A stretch of 35,704 nucleotides of DNA from Saccoglossus kowalevskii (taxonomy: Eukaryota > Hemichordata > Enteropneusta > Harrimaniidae): positions 133,315-169,018 of the forward strand of contig NW_003133345.1 in the NCBI RefSeq assembly GCF_000003605.2. The letters are read 5' to 3'. Positions 10,745 to 22,024 of the stretch are shown piece by piece. The position numbers and the translations under genes are program-made. The stretch's first letter is position 1. Each line of letters starts with the position of its first letter. Below the pieces are notes generated by a model that had not been told where the DNA came from, made no database searches, and worked only from the letters and a program-made list of their open reading frames with translations.

Positions 10745-11215
10745 TGAGGTCAGCTGTTAAAAATGATGATGATGATTGGAAAAAATGTAGAAAATTGTTT
10801 CAGACAACTTCAGCTGTTTCTTTTAGTTTTAAGTAGCTTATTCATGTCAACACTAAAACACATAATGCATTCTCTGTGAAAAGTACAAGTACCTCCTTAT
10901 TGGAAGCCTTGCTCACAAATGCTGATGGAGTGAAGGCTTTATCGTTTTGTAAGCATCAGTGGGTTTAACCTGCGTTCTGCTCATACATTTGTATTTAACT
11001 CAACTTTCATGTCTATTCATGTACTATTCCAATAATTTCTTATCTTAGAATTATTTTAGCTGTGCTGTTTACTATTGGATCTCCACAAGAAGGGATTGCT
11101 TTAACTCTAATATTTAGCTTGTTTATAGTGTCTCATTTCAAGATTCAACATGGAAGATTTGAGAATAGCGCTTTTAATCCAGCAAAACCAATCCTGGGTT
11201 GACGCTGGGTACGGG

Positions 11216-11412
11216 TATTGTAAAACCATTTATTTCACTTTTCATTTCACTATTTTGATATTTTGAGCATATTCATTGTGTTGTAATTTTACAAATTTGT
11301 CATGGAAACAACGAGTTTTTATTGTTATTTCACATGTTCATGTAGATTTAATTTAGCCAATTTTACTTATCAGCGAAAGTAGAGAAATTAAAATCCAGTT
11401 GTGAGTTTTATG
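11216..11412. mobile_element. Degenerate MITE-like element related to families A/B
   Basis: It starts ATTGTAAAACCATTTATTTC, has an internal ATTCATTGTGTTGTAATTTTAC, and ends with TCAGCGAAAGTAGAGAAATTAAAATCCAG. These are recognisable but decayed versions of the A/B element ends. The terminal CAGTA is lost. Confidence 0.4.
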
Positions 11413-11500
11413 TGTGCAGCATTTAATTGGGCAAGTAAATCAAACGTAACTTGTTTTAAATTTTATATGTTGATCAACTTTATTTGTGACCACTGTATGT

Positions 11501-11575
11501 AGCCACTCGAAGTGGCCACTCACAAATGGCCACTCAAGTAGGCCACTCAATGTGGCCACTCCATTTGGCCTCAGT
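11501..11575. repeat. Tandem repeat, 13-14-bp GGCCACTC unit
   Basis: GCCACT recurs at 11502, 11515, 11529, 11542 and 11555, with a shortened unit at 11568. The spacer between GGCCACTC cores varies (GAAGT, ACAAAT, AAGTA, AATGT). This GC-rich array stands out from its AT-rich surroundings. Confidence 0.85.
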
Positions 11576-13020
11576 GGTGGGAGTGATGTTTGAATTATCA
11601 TGATAATTTTGCTGTTGAGTAAAAAATGCAATTTGCAATTTAATATATCCTTGTAATATATATATTTCAAATATTTTGACACATGATAAAGTTGAATATT
11701 TAGAGAAATATGATGAGATCTGCATACATGTACCATGTTAATTGGCCAAGATGATTGATGACATGAATAAGAAACGCAAAGATAATGGTCGTTACGAAAT
11801 GGCATCTATGGCCAAGAAACACATCTAGGTGTAACAGGAGAGTTTTCTATGGTTTCTAATATTTTAAAAATGTCAAGAACAAAATAAAAACATTCACAGC
11901 TTTCTAAAAATGATTGTATAATGACTGTTCAATCAATCAAATATACAAGATAACACCCACACATTGGTAAATTGCTTCCCATGAACACATGCTGCAATCC
12001 CAGGTATTGAGAAATCTCTCTTTAATTCACAACACATTGCTCAAAAAAAAAAAATCTAAATTCTCTGTTAATAATTGATACCTGATTCTTTGAATATTCA
12101 AGACAAGTTACACAAACATTCTTTTAATAGATTTAACAATCTGTGCTTGGAATAACAGTTTCTTTGTGTTTCCAGTGTCTGAGCAGCAGGTGAAATTTAG
12201 AGGTAGTTTTGAAGTTGAAAGTAATTTGTAATATGATATGGTTGATGGTGTCTCTTATCTAGCTCACTGTTTAGATTGCTACCATATTTAACATAATTCA
12301 CATCATCTCATTGAAATTCTATCTGGTGCACACCCTTTTAAGGTTAGCAGGTCAATGTATTTTATTTCATTGCCTGGTCCTTAGTTGTTTACCTAGAAGC
12401 ATCTACATTATTTTAGTCTAAATTGAGACTTGATCTAATTACCTACTGATCTGCACAGGACTAAATATGCATGGTTCGATTTTTTTGTGTATGTTTTATG
12501 AAAAGCAATTCAAGTTTTCCTTTTCTGTGATTGTTTAGGAAATTTGCTGAAAAGCCAGAAAGTTTTTAGTAACTAGAGATTGCAGTTTATTATGAGTGTT
12601 TTTTTTCCAGTGATGCATCATGGGACATGACAGTATCCCATAATTTGAGGGCATGTTAACACTTGTACAGTTATCATGTAATAAAAAGATCCCTGAACCT
12701 ATTAGGTTAACAAAGTAATTTTTTTATTAAATTCAGACTATTTTAGCAACAAGCAAGTGGTTTATAAAAATTGTCCAGCAAAGCTACCATATTTTGCCAT
12801 ATTAGTAACTCATGTACTTATATCTATAACAGACATGTCTATTGTTGTCTGTGGTCAAAGTCATACTTTAATGACACAGACAACTAATTCTTTGTTAATG
12901 TTTGCTTCTACGAGAGATATTTTATTGTATATGTACGCTTATACTGAAGTTTCAGACATCCATGACTGATGCTTGGTGTTCCCTTGAATGAATCTATTGA
13001 ATATTAATTAAGGTAATTTC
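11576..13020. other. AT-rich stretch without recognised genes
   Basis: No exon, RNA gene or clear element was seen. A ZNF143-like site (reverse TCCCATGATGCATC) lies at 12612-12625. Two low-complexity open frames here lack coding character. Confidence 0.6.
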
Positions 13021-13023
13021 TAA

Positions 13024-13290
13024 TAGGTGATTTCCCGTTCACTGCGAGAACTCATGGAAGACATGGACCCGAACGTCTGTGTCAATCATTGAATGAATGC
13101 TGATCATCGAAAAGGGAAATATTGTGTTGAGACACCCTAACTCAATCAAAATTTATCATCATCAAATATGTATATAGAACATTATTAAACAGGGAAATAC
13201 TCCAAAATACTTTTGTGTTTGACGAACCCCACATGACGTTTGAATGACACTACGACAATATGACCTTTGTCATGTTTTCTTTTGTTAATG
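13024..13290 (+). mobile_element. Family D TIR element, partial copy
   Basis: It begins TAATAGGTGATTTCCCGTTCACTGCGAGAAC and continues with GAAATATTGTGTTGAG, ACTCAATCAAAATTTATCATCATCAAA and CACTACGACAATATGACCTTTGTC. This matches the left end and interior of the element at 28739-29055. Its right terminus is decayed. Confidence 0.65.
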
Positions 13291-14087
13291 TGAATTATGA
13301 ATATTAATACAAATTGAATGATTAATGTATTTCAGTGACCAATTTTAATTTTATGAATTTTAATATTTATTTTAAGTTGGACCTCTATCAATTCATACTA
13401 ACCTTGTCTAGTGTTTTCTGAGGACTCTGAAGCAGAGGTCGATTTAGCTTATTAGCCATGTAAATGTATTCAGATGTCATGCATATATGTAATAGGAGAT
13501 GGCTTTACTGGAACCAAGAAATGAAAAAATTGTATTCAGACCTTTTTGAAGAAGACTGTATGCATTAATCATTAAAAGGTATCAAAACAAATTTAATTAT
13601 GCAAATATTTCGAGGGAAACAATCCAAGGTGATCCAGGAAAACTTTGTAGAAGCTTGCAGAAAAATCACTGATGAAAAGGAAGTGAAATGAATAGACTAA
13701 AAATGTAAACATAGCTCAACTATGGTGACCTTGCCTATTGTTATATATTTCCTTTATTATAGTTTGTTTCAATATGAATATGCATTATCATAATTAATTT
13801 TGAATACAAACAAGTTTTAGAATTGAAACAGCTGTGGGAAAGCAGTCTACCAAAAGTCTTTGATTAAGGTAGAAGCCTACTCATAAATTAAAATACCCAG
13901 AATTTATTCATTTTGCAATAAACTGAACTCCAAGGCAATATAAGGATATTGACCAAAAAAAAGTTGGGGGTCACCAGTCTTTTTTTCGAGAAATTGATGG
14001 TTGTATTTTAGTGGAAAGTCGCCATTTTGACACTATAATAACACTTTTACCACAGGTTTCTATGGCAGAGATATTATGCAATATCTC

Positions 14088-14201
14088 AAAATCTAACCTG
14101 GTGACATAGGCTGAAAAAATTATATATTGTTAATGATGGAGTACTTTTTGTTTTAGTGAATTATTTAAAAAATCTGGGTTTTAAAAAGTGTCAAAAAATG
14201 C
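14088..14201 (+). repeat. 114-bp direct repeat, left copy (abuts gap)
   Basis: AAAATCTAACCTGGTGACAT through TCAAAAAATGC is identical to 14467-14580 except for C/A in ATAGG(C/A)TGAA. The copy ends exactly where the N run begins. Confidence 0.9.
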
Positions 14202-14466
14202 NNNNNNNNNNNNNNNNNNNNNNNNNNNNNNNNNNNNNNNNNNNNNNNNNNNNNNNNNNNNNNNNNNNNNNNNNNNNNNNNNNNNNNNNNNNNNNNNNNN
14301 NNNNNNNNNNNNNNNNNNNNNNNNNNNNNNNNNNNNNNNNNNNNNNNNNNNNNNNNNNNNNNNNNNNNNNNNNNNNNNNNNNNNNNNNNNNNNNNNNNNN
14401 NNNNNNNNNNNNNNNNNNNNNNNNNNNNNNNNNNNNNNNNNNNNNNNNNNNNNNNNNNNNNNNNNN
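14202..14466. other. Assembly gap (265 N)
   Basis: A run of N. Open frames drawn across it are meaningless. Confidence 0.99.
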
Positions 14467-14580
14467 AAAATCTAACCTGGTGACATAGGATGAAAAAATT
14501 ATATATTGTTAATGATGGAGTACTTTTTGTTTTAGTGAATTATTTAAAAAATCTGGGTTTTAAAAAGTGTCAAAAAATGC
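14467..14580 (+). repeat. 114-bp direct repeat, right copy (abuts gap)
   Basis: It starts on the first base after the gap and repeats 14088-14201 with one substitution. It is either a true tandem unit or a false duplication produced when unjoined contig ends were placed side by side. Confidence 0.9.
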
Positions 14581-14809
14581 AAATTTTCTTTAACATTGTG
14601 TTCTATGGAATTGTTCTAAAAATAGCAATTTTCAAGAAATATTATGACGTGTTTCTCAAAAAGCAAAACTGTAACACACAAAATAATACTATTTCATTGT
14701 ACCATAGGACATTATAGCTTCATGATTGTACATAATAAACTAATGAACATTGTCATGCGATTTATGACCAATTTTGTCAAAAATTATGACTAGGCTTCTA
14801 CCTTAATGT

Positions 14810-15712
14810 AAATATCTTACAAAAACATTGGTGCCTAATTTGTTTAATTATTTTAAAGGACATATTATCCAACTTTTTTCAAAGTAATTCAGATATTTTA
14901 GTATAAAAATAAATGCCTCATTTCAGAAAAAAAGTGATGCATTTAGACATGAATAGATTCATAAAAAATGCAAGATAACAAAAAATCTTAGCTGGCTTTT
15001 GCCCAAGTATTTTGTACAGGTGTCTGTTAAAAATTAATGATTTACTAAGACAAGTATGAACTGCCTTAATATATTCATTGTATGATTACTGTATTATTTG
15101 AAAAGTAAAAAAAAAATCCCTCTAGGAATAACTATCATGTTGCAAGCTCTGCTTTGTAGGCAAATCAACTCAAATAGATAGTTTGTGTCCAGTGGAGGGA
15201 GATGTCAATAGTACTATACCGGTAATCTACATTTTCAAACACTGTAATTTTTGAAGTGAATTTTTGAATCAGTATTATAAAAGCTCTATAACTCTGTTGG
15301 ATGCGACATTTTGCTATTTATGTAATTTTTGAAATTTGGGAGATACATTACCAATGATATTATTACAAGATGAATGATTTACTTCATTGAACACATACAA
15401 CAATGCATATTTCCACTGAGATCAGTGACCTTTGATGTGTATCACCAGTGATCAGTCAAGTAGAAACAGTCAAAATATTTTATCAGATTTTTACATGATA
15501 TTTTCATATAGGACATCTGTCATTCAAACTAAGGGGAAGACTTTATACTGATGAATAAGGTAACCGAGTTTGATAAAGTTTGGAATAGAATTACCGTAGT
15601 AAAGTTATTGTGCACACAGTAAAAATTATTAACGATGACGACAACAAAGACATTTTTCCCTTAATATACCTTTCCCTCCCTAGGCAAGGTAAAAATACAT
15701 GTGTACATATAT
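14810..15712. other. AT-rich stretch without recognised genes
   Basis: No coding exon or repeat family was identified by eye. Confidence 0.55.
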
Positions 15713-15715
15713 ATA

Positions 15716-16300
15716 ATTTATTTATTTATTTATTAACACACAACATCCCCCGGAGGGGATGAAAAGGGTTACAAATCAGATATTAGTAAAAGAAAAATAA
15801 CCACATAAAAAGTAAGGGAACAAAAAGGCATAAAAAAAAAAAAAAAAAGATAATAATTTGAATACAAGGAATGTATCACTGGCTTAGTTTATGTAGGTGC
15901 TGCTGTCTTGTATTAAAACAGTTTTTTAAATATTGCGCTAAAAGGAATAGACATTTTCTCGTCACTTAGTAATGATATGAATTTATTTTCATTACTAAAT
16001 TTGTCAAAATTTGGTATACGTTTATTAGCTACAATGTAAAGTTTTAATCTTATTTCATTGTAATGAGGACAATTTGTGACAAAATGTTGTTCATCTTCAA
16101 CATGGTCATTGTCGCACATATTGCAGACTCTGTCTTTAAAATCCAATCCTGTATGCCGGCCTGTTTCAATTTTCAGACAGTGGTTGCCAAGTCTAAATTT
16201 TGTTAAGGATTTGCGAAGTTCACTGTTTTTCATAATTGTTAAGTAGTTTTCTTGTTCTATATAATATGTTATCATGCTCACATCTGTTTTTGTGTCTCTC
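15716..16300 (-). mobile_element. 5'-truncated non-LTR retrotransposon with C-terminal RT/zinc-finger ORF fragment
   Basis: Seen: a minus-strand frame (15913 to about 16299) ends in a stop and carries LRKSLTKFRLGNHCLKIETG, then a CCHC motif C-x2-C-x9-H-x4-C (CNMC...HFVTNC) followed by PHYNEIR. Known: this arrangement (RLxxHxLxIExGR, then CxxC...H...C) is the C-terminal region downstream of the reverse transcriptase in many animal LINE ORF2 proteins. Downstream on the same strand lie an oligo-T stretch (15832-15849 plus-strand A run), a hairpin CATCCCC-TCC-GGGGGATG at about 15749, and a terminal (TAAA)n tail at 15718-15735. An in-frame stop upstream near 16303 marks the truncation. There is no endonuclease or RT core, so it is a dead fragment. 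Confidence 0.8.
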
Positions 16301-17140
16301 TATACTGATGTAAGAGAATAGGATATGTCAAGGTAATAGAGCTTAGAAATGAGTTTACAATGTAAACCCCCCTTGAAGAGGGGTATCAGCACTGATGTAA
16401 ATATTATGTAATAGTTACATCAACATAATAACAGATGAGAACATATGTTATGCCTGTGTACAAGGCTGAAATACAGTGGAGATAACACCAGCGACCATTT
16501 GAAAAATGTATTGGCGTCTTGAACTGAACTTTGGTGCTCAGCCAAACTTTTTTTGAGTTTATCTTATTTCAAAGTATAAAGCAGACTCACTAGGTGTGTC
16601 AAATTTAAAGGAAGTTTAGGTTTTTATATTGACCTGTGTACGTTTTTAAACATGAAATATGCTGAATGGTTCCAATATAGAGCTACAATGGGATTTGATC
16701 CATGTTCCAACAAGTTTATACGTGTGTACATCATTATGACACTGTACATGGCACAGAAATGTTAATTACCGGTATTACTGCTCAATCGAAAAAAGTACAC
16801 AAAAGACAGAAATATATGAATCGCCGAAAGTTTGCTAATCTACAAGACAGCAGAACAGTTTGCATTATCCAACAGCTGCCATACTTATGCCTCTTGTAGA
16901 AACTGCTGGTATGAATACAAGAAGATGAGATCCTTATCTTTTTTAGTTCTGGGCACAACTTACATGGACGTCAACGTAACTTTTTCTACTGAGAACAGGT
17001 ACACTGTACATATTTGCTTTTTTCGTAGTGCTTACGCAAATATAAGTTGTGTTTCTATGATCAAAATTAGCATAAAGAATGAAGAATGAAAAAAATATGG
17101 TAATCACTGACTATGCTGAAAGCCCAAGGTGGGGAAATTT
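16300..17140. other. AT-rich stretch without recognised genes
   Basis: Two overlapping plus-strand open frames (16702-16899, 16832-17089) show no domain, no splice context and no codon bias. I treat them as chance. Confidence 0.55.
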
Positions 17141-17559
17141 TAACCTTCTCACCACCAGTTCCTCTTTTCATCACTAATCTTAAAGTGGTTCTGCTAATAG
17201 GCTGCAATTTCCTTCAGAAGATTGGGACAAAAATAGCCAATTCTTATGATTAAAAACTAAAATTTGACTCAAACTGTGTCTGTTGACCCCAAAATTAGAG
17301 TTCATTACCTGAAATATTGAAAATAAAATCTCCATGCACTTTTTGACCATTCATAAGTAAAATACACTACAATTTACTCCAGAAAAACAATTTTCTTGGT
17401 ACATTTTTACATTCTTGCATATTAAATGAGGGGTTCAGACACATTCCAAGCGGAACACTTTTCTTGGACTAATAACAAAGCTGGTCAATCCTTTCCCAGC
17501 AAAAATAAAAAAAAGTACAGAAAATATTGGGTGAGAAAGACTGATAGGGAAAAGGTTAA
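17141..17559 (-). mobile_element. Dispersed TIR element, family C copy 2 (inverted relative to 9263-9510)
   Basis: It starts TTAACCTTCTCACCACCAGT and ends GTGAGAAAGACTGATAGGG then AAAAGGTTAA. The interior (CAGAAGATTGGGACAAAAATAG, GTTGACCCCAAAATT) is the reverse complement of the 9263 copy. It is longer by about 170 bp, so it holds an insertion or the other copy is deleted. Confidence 0.65.
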
Positions 17560-18803
17560 TTGACACCCATGCAACAAAAGTGCACATTTTTATGTTTAAA
17601 ATAAACATTTAGCGCAAAGCATTAATGTAGACAGTTTCAGACAGTTATTAGACACTGTTAAAGATTACAAGTATCAAATGTTAATGAATAACCAATCATA
17701 TCGTCGACAATACTGTCTAGACTCCATAAAGTCTCCCTCTAGCTAAAAAAAAAATCATCCATTTGTGTTTATGTACATAACTTCATTTTATTTTTAATAA
17801 CATCTTGCATTTTTTCCTCTACTAGGTCATGATAGAAGACAAAGCAGCATTGGATACAATTTAGGGAATGTATGTCTGCGAAACTGTCAATGGAAAATTT
17901 CATTTTAGTTTGAATTTTTTTTTTTTTTTCAATTTAAAAAAACTTTAATCACTGAGTGTAACAAAAGTTAAATTTGACGATCAAAAGATTAATATCCCGA
18001 AGTAATTAAATTTTGTGGAGATCACATCTTTAAACCAAAATTTTCTCTTGCTCCAAGGGTCAAAAATGCAAGACAAACGAGAATTATCATAATTTTATAT
18101 CTAAAATACCTGATTTCTTTTCAAAATTATTTCTCAACATGTTGAAATCGTCACAATGCATTTTGGGAGAGCTATTTTTCTAAGGATTGTATGAAAGTTT
18201 CATTTTTGGAAGATTCTGCCAGAATTTCCAGGCCAGACTTCTCTTTCACACTTTGTGCAAAAGGTGGAATTTTTGTCCAAGTGTATGTTAACCAATATTG
18301 TACGGAAATAGTATCTTTTCCTTCAGAAATAGCTTATTACGGTGAAAATAGAATAATTTACAGCATTCTCTCAGAATCTTTCAAGTGTACACTCCATACA
18401 GTAGTAAATACATGGACGGCTGTTAACACATTCACAACTCACTAAATTACAGACTATATCAACTGTGTATTGGCCCACGCAACAAATTTTGATTTAAATT
18501 TTCCCTTTTTAATTACTTCTTTTATATATAGTTGAACAAATATTCAAAAAAAAATATTGTAACAATATTCAACCACAGGAAAACAAAATCAGGGATGTAA
18601 TTTGATACTGAGGAATCAGACAAATTTCAGTATTTTATACATTCACTATAAATATTTGGTGCATGATATAAAAAGTTATAGTAAACAAGTAATGACACAA
18701 TACACTCTGTGTCATTTTTAATGAAAGAGTTTGAGTGCATATGTACTTATCTGTGCATTGTACATCTTGTTATACATACATACAGGCTGTTTCTTGAAAT
18801 GTA
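17560..18803. other. AT-rich stretch without recognised genes
   Basis: The region includes a ZNF143-like site at 18153-18170 (reverse TCTCCCAAAATGCATTGTGA). An 84-codon plus-strand frame follows it (18191-18445); it is less AT-biased than most frames in the window, but I recognise no family. Confidence 0.5.
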
Positions 18804-19001
18804 TACTGTTAAGTACTTTATTTTCGATTGGAATTAATTTTTAATAATGATTCAGTGAAAATAAAATCCAGCGAATATACCTTTTTTCCTATATTTTACA
18901 ATCAACTTGCTATAAATCAGTGAAAATAAATTCCATACAAAACATCAAAAAAATTTTTTCAGCAAAAATTATTTCCAGCTAAAATAAAGTATTTTACAGT
19001 A
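18804..19001. mobile_element. MITE family B, copy 1
   Basis: It starts TACTGTTAAGTACTTTATTTTCG and ends AAAATAAAGTATTTTACAGTA, with subterminal GGAATTAATTTT / AAATTATTTCCAGC also inverted. Internal CAGTGAAAATAAAATCCAG is shared with the other copies. No ORF. Confidence 0.75.
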
Positions 19002-19094
19002 TATATTAACAGATTACTTCAGGCAGATCTTTTTCTGATGTATGTGTGAACTTTGAACTTGATTGGCTCAGGAATGTCAGAAACATGAATAATG

Positions 19095-19360
19095 AACTGC
19101 ATTCTTCAATACAAAATGGCCATCAGTCAGCCGTTTTGAACCCGATTCAAAATATAAAATCATGTGCATCAAGATCCCATTGTGTTTAATATACCGATAT
19201 GTGTTAATTTTAAACCAAATCTGTTCACACATGACTGAGATCCAGTTCTGATATTGTGAAAGTGTGTGATTTTCATGTATTTTTAGCCTTAAAATGGCTG
19301 CTATTCAGCTATCTTGAAATGAATCATGAAACAAATACATGTGCATATGTTTGATACAAT
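19095..19360. repeat. Diverged tandem duplication, about 180-bp unit
   Basis: AAAATGGCCATCAGTCAGCCG with ACATGTGCAT-type sequence (19114 on) is echoed by AAAATGGCTGCTATTCAGCTA with ACATGTGCATATG (19292 on). The similarity is partial, so the duplication is old or the motif is a dispersed repeat. Confidence 0.45.
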
Positions 19361-20219
19361 GCCTGATGTATTTTTCAAAGTTTTAACTTGATCTGTAAGG
19401 TATATGTGAGACACAAGTGGATACAGATGCACAGACGAACACATAGTCAATCAGTAAGTATCCATTTTGGAACTACAGGGATTGAAATGTCACAAGGAAA
19501 GAAAGTCATAGAAAAATTTTAGAGGGTGTTAATTTTTTTTAAGTTGAATGGAAAACAAACACCAAATTGATAATTACTTTGTTTAATGTTTCAAGTTTAG
19601 AACAATATAGATACCTAATTTGCATAATTTGTTTCACAAACAATTTTCAATTAAATTAATAAATGATGGGGTTAAAATTCTTTTTTATCAGTTTAGAAAG
19701 TTTATTTTTTACCTGTAACTTCTTTCAATGCAACTATTTTTCCCCGTATCATTTTTCCAACTTTTATATATTAATTTATACACTTTTATGTCGCCAATAT
19801 TAAGACTAGCTTCATAAAAAGGAGAAGAATTGTCTTTGAATATTTTTTTTGTTTTATATTATCTACATTTGTATCAATCAAATTTTTTTGTGAGGAGGGA
19901 ACTAATCCCCAGCACCATGCAATCATTAAAAACAACTAGAGCTCCATACACAAACAAAGTCACACAATTCCCTTTCCAGATTTACAGGTACAATCCCTTT
20001 CCTCTATTTCAACCAACTATCCCTCACATTAACTAACGCACATCTTTTTCTTACTTCTTAATTTGTCATAAAGAGCACTCCTGTTACATTCATAATTGAT
20101 GGCTTCTCCTCCTGTTTTAAAGTGGTCTGCCCCTTACTGAAATCCAAACATGTGCACACAGCAGTTTACACACTGTCAGCTATTGTTTATTTAGATTACA
20201 CTGCATGAGGATTGATGCA

Positions 20220-20432
20220 TACTGTGGAATACTTTATTTTCGCTGGAATTAATTTTCGCTGAAAAGGCTTTGATGGCGTTTTGTATGGAATTTATTTTCA
20301 CTGATTTTTGATAAGTTTAATGTGAAACATAGGAAAAAAAAGTATATTCGCTGGATTTTATTTTCACTGAATCATCCCTTCAGCGAAAATAGCGAAAATA
20401 AATTCTGAGCAAAAATATAGTATTCTACAGTA
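20220..20432. mobile_element. MITE family B, copy 2
   Basis: The left end is TACTGTGGAATACTTTATTT then TCGCTGGAATTAATTTTCGCT; the right end is ATATAGTATTCTACAGTA. This is the best-preserved interior: GTTTTGTATGGAATTTATTTT, GGATTTTATTTTCACTGAATC and CAGCGAAAATAGCGAAAATAA. No ORF. Confidence 0.78.
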
Positions 20433-20937
20433 GTTCAGTATCAAGGCATAAATTCACACTCCATGATTAATAGTTTACACACAGGAAACAAATCCTGAGG
20501 GCAAACAATGGAATGAAATTTTAATCCATGCATTAACTAAATCCATATGCTAACATAATCCAGCTGTATATTATTTATCTATGGACGTTTTGTCCGTGGA
20601 ATGATGGAGCCAAAAATGGTGGAGCAGAAGGAATGATTTCTGTAAATCTATTTCGACTTCATGAGCATGCACTGATCAATGGTAGTGATTAATGGGAGTT
20701 TGAATTTGTATGTGTAATAATGATGATTGAGGGAGTATACACCACTAAAGCCCACTGCACATGCAGCAAGGACTCAACTATAGTTCCAATCACTGAGGTT
20801 TTACTAAGTTACAAACACATGAAATCATACAACCAGCAGCATAACCAATTTGAGGAGGTTCCTCAGTGGGAATCTGACACACATATGCAGAATTCAAAAA
20901 TACATATATACGTTAATTTAACTCTACACTGACTTAC
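20433..20937. other. AT-rich stretch without recognised genes
   Basis: If the 20938 donor is used, this stretch is the start of the gene's 5' intron. The 70-codon plus-strand frame at 20720-20932 is not supported by any motif. Confidence 0.45.
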
Positions 20938-21205
20938 CACACAGGCAACTACCAGTGGTGAAGTACTACGATTCCCAACAGCAAAAGGTCAGTTATGTCC
21001 CCCAGGTTATCAGCTACTAGCTTGTCTCTCCTTTCCCTTAAAGTGAGTAGATGACATCAGTTACAGTCTCGTGCTGCGTCACTGGGCGTACTGCTGGCTT
21101 TCTTCTTTTTACTGTGTGTTTACAATCAGACTCACTGACTCAGCTGGTTGACTGGATCACCACTGAGGCTTGTTCTACTTCTAAGAGACCTTGGCAGATA
21201 AATAT
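20938..21205 (-). other. Candidate 5' untranslated first exon of the Frizzled-CRD gene (minus strand)
   Basis: Seen: on the minus strand CCTGTGTG is followed by the near-consensus donor GTAAGTCAG (intron from 20937). The 260 bp upstream of the donor is visibly more GC-rich than its surroundings. A TATA-like TTTTATAAAC lies at 21224-21234, placing a start roughly at 21195-21205. The exon contains one short upstream ORF (ATG near 21057, about 15 codons). Inference: it could splice to the acceptor at 10564 or 10552, just before the start codon, across an intron of about 10.4 kb. No in-frame long ORF crosses the donor, which suits a UTR exon. Another gene or a non-coding RNA is possible. Confidence 0.4.
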
Positions 21206-21239
21206 ACTATATCAAATGTCAGGGAGTTTATAAAACTTA

Positions 21240-22024
21240 AGGAAAATTGTTGGGTCATAACATTCGTGTAGGTAGGAGGCATGGGAGACTTTGCTGGGGT
21301 AGCAATTTAAAATTGGTTCTGATAGCAATGAAGCTGCTACTATTCAACTGAAATGTTGGATCCTATGAAAATAAACTAAAAGCAATTTTATAATGATGGG
21401 GTTTCCTACATCTTATCATTCAATGCCAACACCCCTATATCATAATAGTCTAGTCCATCCCTGTAGGAGTTCTCAGCCAGAGAATTCTAGTTAGTCTTTT
21501 TCAGTTAGTTCTATGCTTTCTTCCACTGGGAGTAAGGATAATCAGTAGATTAATTCCTTCTGTTGCTAAATTATTCATTTATCATGGAGGAAAATTTTAC
21601 GTAATCTATGTTTTAAATGGGAGACAAAGCTTCCTCACTTCAAAACCGATGAAGAGGCCATAATCTGAAAGGTTTCAAATATGGTCAACACTTTCAGTTT
21701 CAATAGAATTTTGTTTTCAAAATTTACGATAAAAATTATTCATCTGGCATTATGGTGAACATAATTAATTGCAACATTTTTTCTCATCAGTAAATAAATC
21801 CAACCTCTTATTTGATTTGACCTTGTAGTGAGATCAAGATTGTAGGGACACTGAGAATACTTGTAATTACAAATAATGAGGTAGTTTAGTCTGTCTGCTG
21901 TCACTATATATGTTGTTGTACACCATGAAATAACAACGCTTACATATATATAATGCAATTAAGGTAGCTGGCTACCATTATAACACACTATAAAACGATG
22001 AAAAAAGGTGAAAATAAAATTTGC
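21240..22024. other. AT-rich stretch without recognised genes
   Basis: It would lie upstream of the candidate promoter at about 21200. I see no exon; a short GGTAGCTGGCTACC palindrome lies near 21963. Confidence 0.5.

Larger units (their letters stand above)
13865..14807. mobile_element. TTAA-flanked inverted-repeat transposon containing the assembly gap
   Basis: The left end is TTAA-GGTAGAAGCCTACTCATAA; the right end is the inverted TTATGACTAGGCTTCTACC-TTAA near 14780-14807. TIRs of about 19 bp with one mismatch are flanked by TTAA on both sides. Known: TTAA target duplications are the hallmark of piggyBac-type transposition. No transposase frame is visible, so it is probably non-autonomous, although 265 bases inside are unknown. 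Confidence 0.65.

Noticed and set aside
11440-11805. 121-residue minus-strand frame
   Set aside because: Half of it is translated from the GGCCACTC tandem array and AT-rich flank; no recognisable domain or splice context.
14156-14488. Frames running through the N gap
   Set aside because: Artefact of translating unknown bases.
18191-18445. 84-residue plus-strand frame
   Set aside because: Looks somewhat protein-like but has no family resemblance, no flanking splice sites I can defend and no partner exon.
19382-19460. Donor-like CAGTAAGTATCC on the plus strand
   Set aside because: It lies at the end of a repeated sequence block; no open coding frame or acceptor upstream.
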